Source: Nemertoderma westbladi (Eukaryota; Xenacoelomorpha; Nemertodermatida; Nemertodermatidae). From it: a stretch of DNA of 50,779 bases. Within the stretch, counting starts at the first letter, position 1, and every line of letters begins with the position of its first letter. The notes under the pieces are model-generated. The model ran no database searches. It was not told the DNA's origin and worked only from the letters and a program-made list of their open reading frames with translations. This document shows, in pieces, positions 23,951-34,971 of the stretch. Both the position numbers and the translations under genes were made by a program. The DNA lies in contig JAUCBJ010003498.1 in assembly GCA_032718475.1 (NCBI GenBank), forward strand, positions 1 to 50,779, in the 5' to 3' direction.

Positions 23951-23986
23951 ACACACACACACACACACATACACACACACACACAC
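23951..23986. repeat. (AC)n microsatellite
   Basis: AC dinucleotides run for about 36 bp with one interruption (ACAT). The flank to the right (GGCAAACCACTCG, CTCTTTTTCG, AAAGTGCTAACTG) is the inverse of sequence just left of the longer (AC)n at 33.48 kb. The two tracts therefore belong to oppositely oriented copies of one repeat. Confidence 0.85.
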
Positions 23987-24129
23987 GTATACCGGCAAAC
24001 CACTCGAAACGCTAACGTGCTCTTTTTCGTCCAAAGTGCTAACTGTTCCAGACGCATGCAAATCAACTATACACCTAACTAACAAATTCTCTGGAAGGTC
24101 GCTAGAGTACAAGGGTGGTAAAGACTACA

Positions 24130-24355
24130 CATATACCATAGCCCTAACTGCATTGTCTATTAATGTTGTGCTAACTGCAAACCTGAACAGTATTACTATA
24201 CACCTAACTGCAAGGTCTAATTAATGTTGTGCTAACTGCAAACCCGAACAGTATTATTATACACCTAACTGCATGGTCAAATTAATGTTGTGCTAATTGC
24301 AAACCCGAACAGTATTACTATACACCTGACTGCATGGTTTATTCATGTTGTAGGC
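24130..24355. repeat. 61-bp tandem repeat, about 4 units
   Basis: TTAATGTTGTGCTAACTGCA recurs at about 61-bp spacing (GTTGTG near 24,165, 24,226, 24,287, and a variant near 24,347), with CAGTATTACTATACACCTAA between. It ends just before the LINE fragment. Confidence 0.85.
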
Positions 24356-24399
24356 CTACTAACTAAGTGTTTAAACAGGATCAAACATTTCAGCATTTC

Positions 24400-25541
24400 T
24401 GTAATTCGTCTCGTGATCCTTATTTTGGCATTCGGCCAATTCGGCATTCGTGGGACCAGGGATACCCGAAGGATAATTGAAGAGTTATCAAAAAAGAAAG
24501 ATAGGCATCTGGCTGTTATCTTTGTTGACTTCTTCAAGGCCTTTGATTCAGTCTCTCTCTCACGTATGTTCAGCATACTTTCATTATATGGGATTCCTGA
24601 TGAAATTATTGCAGCAATCAGATCAGTATACGATGGTTCGACAACATTTGTCTCTACTGTTGACGGTGACAGAGAACCATTTGAAGTGTAATGGGATGTC
24701 CTCCAGGGAGACACACTTGCACCATTCTTGTTCATAATTGTGGTTGACTATGTTCTACGCACGTCCTTAGATCATCATAATGATGATGGGGTGATGATAA
24801 CTCCACCTACTGGCTCCAGAAGTCGAGGAAATCCTGCCAAGTACCTAACTGATCTAGACTTTGCTGATGACTTAGGAGTACTCTCAGAATCACTAGAGGG
24901 AGCCCAACGGCTCCTCAGCTCATTAGAACATGCTGCTTCTAGTGTTGGTCTTTTTATGAACTCCAGAAAGACCAAAATTTTGACAGTTAACTTTGAAAGT
25001 CCTCAGCAAGTCTCTGATCGGATGAGCATAAGCTCAAAGGATGGTATGCTTGAGCATGTGGACGACTTCTGTTACCTGGGATCATGGATCCGGAAGTCAG
25101 ATGAGGGACCTTCGAATACGTAAGGGAAAGCATTGGGCAGCTTTGAATATATGCTTTGCAGAATTTGGAAGTCACCGAGAATTAATCGGAAACTTAAGGT
25201 CCGATTATTTAGAGCAGCAGTAGTTCCAGCATCTCTGGATGGCACATTCACAAGAATGCTACGCCGGGTACATTGTGTCAAGTACAATGCACACATCTCC
25301 AACCAGACACTATATAACATTGGAGGTGTCTCATTGGTTCCCCCAAGCTTGACACTAGAACAAAATCGCCTCCGCTTTGCAGGACATTGCTTTCACCGTG
25401 AGGACCAGCCAGTGCATAAACTTATACTTTGGCAGCCTCATGGACTGAATAAGCATGGTGGACAGCCCATGACTTTCTTGAGACGCATCTTAAAGGAAAC
25501 TGGCCTTGAAGAAGCGGGTGATCTAGCAAATGTCATGGGTG
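24400..25541 (+). pseudogene. LINE with FADD reverse transcriptase, cut by a 5.2-kb insertion
   Basis: Motif A VIFVDFFKAFDSV is followed by an in-frame stop where a Gly-rich turn is expected. Motif B (LQGDTLAPFLF) and motif C (LDFADDLGVL, FADD at 24860-24871) come next. Then, across two or more frameshifts, the C-terminal GSWIRKS, RINRKLKVRLFRAAVVP and FAGHCFHREDQPVHKLILW blocks follow. The reading breaks at 25541, where the hAT-like element starts, and resumes at 30746-30832. The copy at 36.9-37.5 kb shares the last 600 bp and shows the uninterrupted order. Confidence 0.85.
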
Positions 25542-25599
25542 CAGGGTTGATAAAAATCATGATTTTTTTTAAAAATCTGATTTTTTTTATTTAAATCAG

Positions 25600-27050
25600 A
25601 TTTTATAGAATTATATTCCCTAAATGCCGTGGATTTTCAAAATTTTATTTTTATTCGAATTAACTTTGTAAAGATTGCTTTGAGTTCTCATTCGTATTGG
25701 TTCTATCATTTGTGCGCCTATCGGTCAAGTGGTTCAGTAGCTCAGGCAGAATACCTAAGGACTGTGGTAAATCTAAGGTTGAGAGTAGGCTGGAGCTAAG
25801 GTCGCCAGTAGCGTGGAGGTGAGGAAGGGAGTAGCTTGCTTAGGTGGATGGTAGGAAAAACCCGGCTTTCTATTGGCTGTTATAAATAGCTTACATAGTT
25901 TAAACTATATAGTAGTTCCCCTGGTTGAGGAGATGGGAAATCATGTACTGGGATAGGCTGCTAAGTTAACCCAACAAAACAACTAAACTTTTAATTAATT
26001 ATTGATTACAGGCAAGGATTTGGAAGGAATTTTTTAATTTCATCAAAGGTTTACGTTTAATTAAACGAGTATCAGTTAATCGTGTTATATTGACAAATAA
26101 ATTATCATATTACAAATATATTATCTAGTTTTCTATACTTATGAGTAAATAATAAACTTTCTATAATATGTCATGACTTCAAATGCATCCACGAATACCG
26201 TGTTTTGTTTGATAAGGGAATTAGCAAAGGAGACCTGCCATTTAGCGGAGGGGGGGGGGGGGTCATTTTTGGGGGTTTTAGAGCATGTAGTCGTAGGCCT
26301 AGGTTTTTGTACTACATGGTGTTGATCGTGTGGGTGGACCACCGAACAGTTGCGAATTTTAGACTAAAATAGACAATTGTTTAAAATTTATTGTTTATTT
26401 GGTAATCCGATACTCACATTGCACATATAGAGTAAGATATACAAATACAGTATTGTATAATTGCAATATTAAAAGTTAAGTTACAATAATACTTTGGACA
26501 ATGGTGTGGCTAGTATTATAGCCCAATGTATTGTCTGGGAGTGCCGGGCAGGTAGGTATGTAGTGTAGGTAGGTAGGTAGGTAGGTGTGCAGTGCTTGCA
26601 AAAAAAAAGGGGGGGGGGATATTACTATTATGTGAATTGTGAGGTGTGAGATTGTTACTGTTGTTGTTGATAGGGAAATAATTAATTATCCTAAGTTAAT
26701 CTCCAGCGCAATCAATTGTTTCACTGGAGTTCCGATGCTGATCCAGGTATATAAAACTAAACTAATGAGTCGAGTTAGGAAATACATAAAATATAAAGTA
26801 TTGGATGGAAAAGGTTATGGAAAATTGGTAAAATCTATGTTTTATTGATTGTTTACAGTGTACTTTAATTTAATATTTTAGAAGGTGACCTATTTCGAAA
26901 AGGGTACTATATTTTAGATTTTTTATGTTTTACGTCAGCAAAGGAATCAGAGTTCCATATCGTTGGCCCTGAAAAATAATTATTAGTGTTTGGAAATTAT
27001 TGGAAAACTAATGTATCTTTGAGATGAGCAATGCGCATATCCTTGCCTTA
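25600..27050. other. Interior of the hAT-like element, gene-less, with poly-G runs
   Basis: G runs of about 14 lie at about 26,250-26,263, and A9 plus G9 lies near 26,602-26,619. A short TAGG repeat (GTAGGTAGGTAGG) lies near 26,564-26,585. No coding frame has a recognisable domain. Confidence 0.45.
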
Positions 27051-27433
27051 AGGCCTGTTTACGCGTGGCAACTTTTAGAGCAACTTTCTCGGCAACTTTT
27101 AGAGCAAACCAGGTTGCCGATCAAGTTGCTCCGTGTAAACACGTAAGTTGCTGAAAAAAAATGCCGTAAAATTTGCTCAACTTTTACGGCAACTTGAAGG
27201 AATTTGCGTTGGGGAATTAAAGCGGGATAATCAGATGTAATTATCAAAAACTAGCTAGTAGATAAAATGACCCACTATTTTACAGTTAAACTCGCCAAGT
27301 TGCTCTAAAAGTTGCCGGCCAAGTTGCTGGTAAAGTTGCCACGTGTAAACAGCGATTAAATTAAGTTGCTCCAAAAAAAGTTGCTAGTTTGCCGAGAAAG
27401 TTGATCTAAAAGTTTCCACGTGTAAACAGACCT
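27051..27433. mobile_element. Harbinger-like MITE, TTA target duplication
   Basis: The left end AGGCCTGTTTACGCGTGGCA and the inverse of the right end AGGTCTGTTTACACGTGGAA agree for about 45 bp, including AACTTTTAGA and CAACTTTCTCGGCAA. TTA flanks both sides (27048-27050, 27434-27436). Internally the motif AGTTGCTCTAAAAGTTGCC is repeated in both orientations with GTGTAAACA. It is 383 bp, has no ORF and is nested inside the hAT-like element. Confidence 0.85.
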
Positions 27434-29559
27434 TTAGGGGTCGAATAGCCTACGTTGATAGTTAGACGTAAAGGATAATATATTATTTGTTGAATAAGTT
27501 AAATTTGTATAAGTTACTGTATAATGTACAATGCTCTATATGTATATTACATGTTCTCATACTGTATAATATTAATATTGATGTTTCAATATTTACAAAG
27601 TATAATAATTCTAATAAAAATATGTATGGTAGAAAAATACATTATTGCGTTTTTCCTTTCTCTCTGCGTTTTTCCTCCCTCTCTGGTCATTTTTCCGCGT
27701 AATTCTTTTCCCCCCTTGTTTACAGTCTGTTTTGCCCCAGCCCTAGCTCAGTCGGTAGAGCGTTGGAAATTATATGCGTAGTAGGTATTGAGTTCGAATC
27801 CTAGTAAGTGCGAATTATTTTTTGTGCAGAATTTCAACTCATTTAAATTAACCGCTACAAATTAATTGCATTTGTCTGTACCAATGAGACTGTAGTTATT
27901 TGATTGTAACCAATGTCGTGCAAGTTATATATTAGCTGGACCAATAGCTATCTTTAAAACCCTGTTAGAACCAACCCATAGAACAATCGATAATTTTCTC
28001 GATTGATTGCGGCACAAATTTAGTATATAAAGGTGCGATTTGTTCATTAGTTATCTACTTCAATCACAATCTATTATATCAATATTCACATCTATTCTGT
28101 CGTGCTTAGTTTATTTCAGATTACATTGTACATATTATTATAATCTTTTGTAATAAAAGTTAGAAATACTTGTCAATCTCAGCCCTTTTCTATCTGTTTT
28201 ACCATGGATTCACTACGGTGAACAAACTTAGGGACAGGATGGCCGGCTAGAGATCGGGCCGCAGCAATGAACGGGAACATCACGGGAATGTAGACGAGAG
28301 ACAACCCGCAATACCATCTAGAGTTATTCGCCCATCGCCTGAAAGGTTAGACAGCGTTCGACGCCTTGCTACCTAAGTATAAGACCAAAAGATCAAAAGG
28401 TAGACGTAGTGACACGCTGTAAGCCTAAAATTACATCTAAGGGACTGTACTGTCTTGATTCAGGAAAAACCGCAGTAGACCTTCATATTCCTACGGGGGG
28501 GGAGAGCGCAGGCAGATACTAGTACGCAGATAGGACGTAGGCACACCGGTACGAAGCATACAAATTGGTAGGGTGCAGCAACTGTACGCCTAACTCTTGC
28601 TAAGTACAGGTGTGTGTGCGACTATTTGTAGTACGACAGTGTCCATTGCATTAGAACTTGTAGGCTAGGGGGGTTGCTGTGTTTTCACCTGAATTGGGAT
28701 TGTACCGTTCAGGCGGTAGGGCAGTTTACACTAGGCGCAAATAAATTGAGGCTATCAGGGATATACTAACATCTACCGTGTCCCCGCCAACGCCCTAATA
28801 GGAAGTTACCCGGACTACCTGGGTGACTAAAATTCTAGATAGGAGCCAGGATAGCTATTAGTAACTGTACGCCTACAGTAGTAAACTAACACATCTCTTC
28901 TTAGTATCAGGGACCTGGTACCTAAAATTGCCGAATTCTGGGCGTAGCATTAACCCTATGCCTGAATTTGAGTCCTGGAAATACGCAAGAGGGGAAGGAA
29001 CCTTATCATTCGTGAGTATTGGACCTACAAGTTATAAAATTAGAATATTCGTAAAATGCACACCGTACCCAGTAATTATATATGTGAAGGAGCAAAACTG
29101 CTTTTGACCGTTCAGAATTAACACACGCGCGTTAGAAATTATTTACACCTCAAAATATATAAAATTAACTTTCGTCCTTACTGCACTTTGCTCGCTAGTT
29201 AGACATCTCCAAATATCTGCCTCTGTACCTAGCTAGCGTCCCTTTCGCCCAACCATATAAATCACACCGCGGCAAAGTATACGAGCCCCTTAGTCCGTCA
29301 GTGAGTCAGCCTGATTTTAGGATTCGCTGCGCGGGATTTTGTTTTATCGAAGTTTGTCTGCTCGTAGACTGTTTTATGCCTCACCGGTTATAAGAGATCG
29401 ATACTGCAATATATTCGCTTACTTAGAGTTTACTGTTTTGGTGAGAAGGTCGGATTTACGATTTGATTCACAAACTTTACAGTAGGATATTGCAGGTATT
29501 GTTACCGTCTCTTCGCATAGATTTATTTGAGTTAAATCAGATTTTTTTTCATTTAAATC
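27434..29559 (+). repeat. Unclassified repeat with tRNA-like start, CCAAT and TATA motifs
   Basis: A tRNA-like head at 27744-27815 has box A TAGCTCAGTCGG and box B GAGTTCGAATCC. CCAAT motifs follow, and then TATATAAAGGTGCG at about 28,023. The same order of tRNA-like sequence, CCAAT motifs and TATA occurs at 21.44-21.71 kb, and parts of 28.7-29.0 kb resemble 23.4-23.8 kb. No long frame is readable. It may be an LTR, or a pol III/pol II composite repeat. Confidence 0.4.
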
Positions 29560-29936
29560 GCGTGACTAAAAAGCAAAGACCCAAATAACAAAGACCTGTA
29601 TGAAACACATGTGTTAACTTTCGTTTATTGTTTTGGTTCCCCAAACACGCCTCTGTAACCTGCTCCTTTACAAACCTGCTCCTGTAAATGGCAATGGGAC
29701 CTAACGCTATATGGCAATGGGACCTAATCGCCTTTAGGACGTAACGCGACTTTATATCTTTGTTTTGTACAGGTGCCAAAGAGCGTTAGGTTACATTGCA
29801 TTTAAAGGAACAGGTTAGTAAAGGAGCATGTTGCAGAGGCTTGTTGAGGGAACCAAACAATAAACGAAAGTTAACACATGTTTCAAAGATTATGCAGGTT
29901 ACTCAGGTTATTTAGGTCTTTGTTTTGTAGTCACCC
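29560..29936. mobile_element. MITE with about 130-bp inverted repeats and 9-bp target duplication
   Basis: The left end GCGTGACTAAAAAGCAAAGA matches the inverse of the right end, GGGTGACTACAAAACAAAGA. The match continues through AACACATGTGTTAACTTTCG, TTTATTGTTTTGG and CTCCTTTAC blocks. Flanks ATTTAAATC (29551-29559) and ATTTAAGTC (29937-29945) look like a 9-bp duplication with one change, which would fit a MULE-type element. The flanks lie in TTTAAATC-rich DNA, so the duplication could partly be chance. It would fold into one long hairpin. Confidence 0.7.
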
Positions 29937-29945
29937 ATTTAAGTC

Positions 29946-30737
29946 ACTTTTTTCTTATTTAAATCAGATTTTTTTATTTAAATCAGATTTTTTTATTTAA
30001 ATCGGATTTTATATTTAAACAATCGGAAGACTTCTGGCTTCATCAATGCACTAATGTTTAAAAAAAAACCGAAAAACCGGGATCCCAGCGAATTATCGAA
30101 TTCCGATTCCGACTTTTTTGAAACGGGATCCCGAAGTTTAAATGGTTAAATAAATTTGTTGAACATCTAAAAAAAAGTTCCAGCACAACGGAAATGTTTT
30201 GATTATATCTAATTTTTATTTCAGATTTTTATTTCAATTATAAGATAATTTTAATATAACTTTATCTTACTAATATTTCAGAAGTGTAAAATAAAGTGAG
30301 TGTTACTGAAAACCTGCCTCATATACTATTAACTTTGATGAATTTAATCCAAAATTGCAATACCGATCCCGTAAAACGGGATCTCGAGAGGAATAATCCC
30401 GATCCCGGAAATCCCGAAAAGTCTGAATTCGAATATAAACTAAATAAACAACAAACTGAATAGAATTCTAAAGTACAACTTAATTAATGGGCCTGTGAAT
30501 ACTGTATGGTATTGGAAATACGAGATGATACTGTATTTTCATGTAAATATTTAGGTAATTTGAATCATTTATTAATAATCAGTAATGCAATGTTTATCCT
30601 GGCCTTTAAAGCATGATTGATAAAATTCATGATTTTAAAAAAATCAAAACTATCTGATTTTTTTTTATTTTTTATGTGATTTAAATCATGATTTAAATCA
30701 ATGATTTAAATCAAATGATTTAATTCAAACAACCCTG
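29946..30737. repeat. Right part of the hAT-like element with CGGGATCCCG palindromes
   Basis: From about 30,060 to 30,420 the palindrome CGGGATCCCG and its variants (GATCCCGTAAAACGGGATC, CCGATCCCGGAAATCCCG) occur near both edges of an AT-rich core, suggesting another small nested fold-back element. Sequence after 30,610 is the hAT-like right end, with repeated ATTTAAATCA wording. Confidence 0.45.
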
Positions 30738-30745
30738 CATGGGTG

Positions 30746-30832
30746 ATAGGGAGTTGTGGCGGCGCAATTTTGTCGACAAGCCGTCACAGCATTTTTAAAA
30801 ATGCAGCTGCAATGCAGCATGCCGATCCTAGC
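30746..30832 (+). pseudogene. 3' remainder of the LINE interrupted at 25541
   Basis: ATAGGGAGTTGTGGCGGCGC through GCATGCCGATCCTAGCTAG matches 37,435-37,520 nearly base for base. It is the last part of the LINE ORF and its 3' end. The tail here is GCTAG instead of the longer (TAG)n of the other copy. Confidence 0.85.
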
Positions 30833-31439
30833 TAGTTGGCATTTGGGATACCTGATTTTTCATTTATCAGAAAACCTTGTCAAAGATTACAGTAGTGACG
30901 ATATGAAACTTGGTTTTGAAAATTTCAGATCAGTTTATAGGTCTATTTATTGCAAGGGAATGTTATATTAAATTTGGTAATGGATCATCATTTTACAGTA
31001 ACGGATTCAAAACAAAACTTGGGAAAAAGACTCCTGGGAAAATTCTAAGAGATACAAAATATCAAAATTGCCGTAGCTCCTATATAATAATTCAAGGCTA
31101 TTCATTTGAATCAGTGCAATGAGATGAGTCCTATTTCAGTTAATGATGCAACTAATGCTTCATATTTTTCATCAAAATTATTATTATACAGTATATCTTG
31201 TGTTTTATCAGTGTCCACGATATATTAGTTAGGTGCGGCTCCAATTCTAGGACTGTGTTAATTTATTTTCCCCCGGCACTCAAAATTTCTAAAATGATCG
31301 CATAATTAACATTTTTATATTTAATTTCTCCCACGCGGATAGAATTCACTCAAGGGAATTATTTATGTGGGTTTAAGTTACTCTGAGCAGCCTATCATTA
31401 TAGTGAATTTTAATTGTTTTGAATTTTAACAATTGTTAA
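30833..31439. other. Gene-less stretch
   Basis: Short open frames are present but carry no recognisable domain, and I see no repeat boundary. Confidence 0.35.
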
Positions 31440-31945
31440 TTATTAATCTGACGCATATTATATTTATTGTTTCACTAACTAATTTCACCAATTTACAACC
31501 CAAATTAAATTTGCCACAGTTTGAGTTTGTGTTTTATGTATTTTATTATATCTCAACAATAGACGAAACGAGGACATATTCTAATAACGATTGTCTATCT
31601 ATGTGTAAGTTTTCCATTTCACCATTCTTATTCGTTTCAGTCTGGGAATAAATTTCGGTTTGCCTATGTTTCATTAGACTAGTTGTCAATGTCCAGGTAA
31701 GAAACCATTAGGTTTCCATGACAATACAAAATTATCGGGTTAGGACTTTGTATAAAGTACTTTCAAAAGAAAGTATAAGTTAGGACTTTAGCGCTCCCGG
31801 AGTTTATGCAAACGGTTTTATTTTTGTGTTCGATGTGAAATTGGTTATTTGCGAAACTGAGGGGTATTCGCAATCAATATTTTCGGTCTTACAATCATTT
31901 AGCACTTAGTACAAATTGAATATAAGTGTGATTGACTAACCAACG
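31440..31945. repeat. Direct repeat, copy 1
   Basis: This block matches 32,722-33,180 in order. ATTGTTTCACTAA, TATCTCAACAAT, ATAACGATTGTC, GTCCAGGTAAGAAACCATTA, ACAATACA, ATCGGGTTAGGACTTTGTAT and ATCATTTAGCACTT occur in both. The copies are diverged with small indels. The best-conserved block contains CAGGTAAG, a perfect splice-donor consensus. Confidence 0.7.
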
Positions 31946-32721
31946 AAAATTAAAATAACACGAGAGAAAGTAAAAATAATTATTGATAATAGGTAAAAAA
32001 ATTAAAATATAGCAGACAATATAGTCAGAAAAACCGACGTAATAATTTATGTAAAGGAACTTTCATATTTTACCGATTTATAACTGATGTTACACGAATA
32101 ATGATTGAATTGTATTATTTTTTCCTGCAAATATTGTAAATTGATAAAAGTGAAACTATAACTATTTTACATGATTGTTTGAAAGGTTTCACATAAGCAG
32201 TATTTATGTACCGAGCGAGGGTGGCGAGGAATGTTTCCATAAATATACAAGGGTCCTTCATTCATAAACGTTGACAGTGCCCTTTTCACAAAATGGTGCC
32301 ATTTTGTTAAATTATGTCAATTTTGAGGGCGTTCTGAATGCTTAATTATTAGCGTTAATATTGTAATGTTTAGGAATATTAATGAAATTCATATCCTTTT
32401 TATGCAATTAATTGCAGTTGGTACATCAACTAAACTTACACTTCGCCTACAATCAATGGTTATCAGTAATGGGAAATACTATCAATATTTGTTATAGAAG
32501 TTTATTGTTACTAAGTTGGTGATTATTACTTAGATGCGTTACGAGGATATCACCACATCGAGAAGTTGTTAATTTTCATAAAAACAGCGCACGTTTAGGT
32601 ACGCCTATAATGCACTAATTATTGCAATTTACCTGCTATAAAAGAAAAGGCAACTTTGTGGAATAAAATTACGCATTACTCTACATAAAAACAAATAGAG
32701 TTTTCTCTTTAACCATAAAAT

Positions 32722-33180
32722 TGTTTCACTAATATTTTCACAAATTTAGAACCTCAATTTGGGGTATCTCAACAATTAGACCGGATGAATTTTGAAATAA
32801 CGATTGTCAATATATCTAGGTATTTCCATTTCACGGCAATCACTCACTACATAATAATAATATGTCGCCTGTGCAATAAATTGAAATACATTGTATGGAT
32901 GTCCAGGTAAGAAACCATTACGTTTCCATGACAATACACAGTTATCGGGTTAGGACTTTGTATAGAGTACTTTCAAAGACTATCTAAAAGTAATAAGTTA
33001 AGACTTTAGCGCCCCCGCAGTTTGTGCAAAACGCTTTTATTATTAGGTTATACGTGTACAATTGGCTATTCGCGAAACGGAGGGGTATTCGCAATTAACA
33101 TTCAGCGAGTTAGCGTATTAGTGTATTTGCGGTCTTATAATCATTTAGCACTTGGTAGTTGGTACAAATGGAATGTAAGT
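32722..33180. repeat. Direct repeat, copy 2
   Basis: This is the partner of 31,440-31,945, about 1.2 kb downstream in the same orientation. It has extra bases near 33,085-33,115 (GCGAGTTAGCG) compared with copy 1. Sequence between the copies has no coding frame I can support. They could be a segmental duplication or the two LTRs of a lost element. Confidence 0.7.
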
Positions 33181-33477
33181 GTAAGAAGTGCGTTTGTAAG
33201 TTAGCATTATGGCCATTCCATACTCTTGAGTGTTTAAGTGTGTTTGAAAAGTACCAGTTCCCATAATGCCGCTAAGGGGGGCCAAGTTTTTCATACACAT
33301 GACACACTGGACTGCAAAAGTGGTAAAATGCTAACTTGTGGGAAATGGTCTAAAAAACGTTTTGACAAAGTTTCAGATTGCAAGGACCACGAGTTAGCAC
33401 TTTGAGTTAGCACTTTGGAAAAGTTAGCACAATAGCGGAAAAAGAGCTTGCAAAGTTAGCCCTTTGGTATATTTGCC

Positions 33478-33556
<79 letters not shown>

Positions 33557-34509
33557 CTACCCGCATAATAGTATTTATCTTAACTTAATATTTGCACAAG
33601 TAGAGATATACTTGCCTTAACATTTTAGCATCTCAGTTTTATCCTGCAAAGGTATCTTACACATCACACACTGTTCATTTTCGGTCCACCAGAGGGCGAC
33701 TACGTGTTGCTACACTTAACATTTTAGTCAGAGCAGTACTTATCTTCACTTTCACTCTTTATTCTACGAAACGGCCTTACACATCACATTAATATCCATG
33801 AGTCTACACTTAACATAGTATCAACACTTAACATGGCAACAACACTTAGCAATTGCCGCCTTACACATCACATTGAATATCCATGAGTCTACACTTAAAT
33901 ATACTGTCAACTACTTTAGAGAATAATATGCATCATACTACTTTAGAGAATATAACCTGATTTAATTTACAGTATAACATGTGGGGCAAGCCATTAAGTA
34001 ATGTGATTCGATAGCGTAGGGGTACCATTAATCAACCTGTCGGTCTGTCGTTCTGTTGAACTGTCGTGGCCAATATTTGAACATTGAACATGAAGAAGTT
34101 TTTTAAATTTCCAATTTGTGTGTGGCTTTCAAGAAGCTAAGATAAAAGCAGCTAATTAGATAATGAAGTTGATTGCGGTAAAAAAAAAGAAGCTTTTTTC
34201 TGCAGCCCTTTAATGGTAATTAATTATTTTCTATTACAAGATTTAAATAATTATACTTAAAAATTATACAGTTGTAATCCCCGTACGCCATTACATTATA
34301 GTTTTAATTAGTTCAAGAGAATTGCTTTAAGAAATGTGTTTTTAATTAAGAATGCACAGTAACTGTACCATTGAAATTAATAATAAATAATAAATATTAT
34401 TTATTATAAATATTAAATAATAAATATTATTACATAAATCTTACCAATATATTAAACCATGTCCTGGAATATAGTATCGTAATTCGACGCCCCCCCCCCC
34501 CCCCCCCCA
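33181..34509. repeat. Low-complexity region with (AC)38, a short tandem duplication and poly-C
   Basis: AC dinucleotides run from 33479 to 33554. Left of it, AGTTAGCACTTT and related words repeat several times and are the inverse of sequence at 24.0 kb. Near 33,776 and 33,863 the words TTACACATCACATT and ATATCCATGAGTCTACACTTAA recur. A block of about 100 bp near 34,380 is an AT-rich fold-back of AATAAATATTATT. A run of about 18 C lies at about 34,491-34,508. Confidence 0.6.
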
Positions 34510-34971
34510 CCCCACCCCCGATATTTAGCCTACCTCTAGTAAAGGTTAGTTACTGTTATAGTAGGTTGTGTTTACAACTAGAATGTGTCTGTGCTACATT
34601 TCAATATTATAAATTCACAAGCAAATACATTTTACACAACTAATAGTTAATGGTAGTTGTATTAACAATCACGATATTTACCTCTAGTAGAGGTTAGTTG
34701 TGTTTACAACTAGAATGTGTCTGTGATACCTTTCATTGGAGATCACAAATTGCAATATATGATAAATTGACAAGCAAATACATTTTACACAACTAATAGT
34801 TAATGGTAGTTGTATTAACAATCACGATATTTACTTCTAGTAGAGGTTAGTTGTGTTTACAACTAGAATGTGTCTGTGATACCTTTCATTGGAGATCAAA
34901 AATTGCAATATATGATAAATTGACAAGCAAATACATTTTACACAACTAATAGTTAATGGTAGTTGTATTAA
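34510..34971. repeat. 153-bp tandem repeat (left part, continues at 36533)
   Basis: CAATCACGATATTTAC recurs at 34666 and 34819, and would recur at 34972 but for the insertion; it reappears at 36533. The spacing is exactly 153 bp. Units contain CTAGTAGAGGTTAGTTGTG, ACAACTAGAATGTGTCTGTG and ACACAACTAATAGTTAATGG. A more diverged unit precedes 34,666. Confidence 0.9.

Larger units (their letters stand above)
25542..30737. mobile_element. hAT-like element (5.2 kb) inserted in a LINE
   Basis: The ends are CAGGGTTGATAAAAATCATG on the left and, inverted on the right, CAGGGTTGTTTGAATTAAAT. CAGGG termini and an exact 8-bp duplication CATGGGTG at 25534-25541 and 30738-30745 are hallmarks of hAT transposons. 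Subterminal sequence is a run of TTTAAATCAGATTTTTTT-type repeats at both ends and again at 29.53-30.0 kb. No transposase frame is readable, so the copy is non-autonomous and has collected a Harbinger-like MITE, another MITE and an unknown repeat inside it. The uninterrupted LINE site is visible at 37.42-37.44 kb. Confidence 0.88.
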
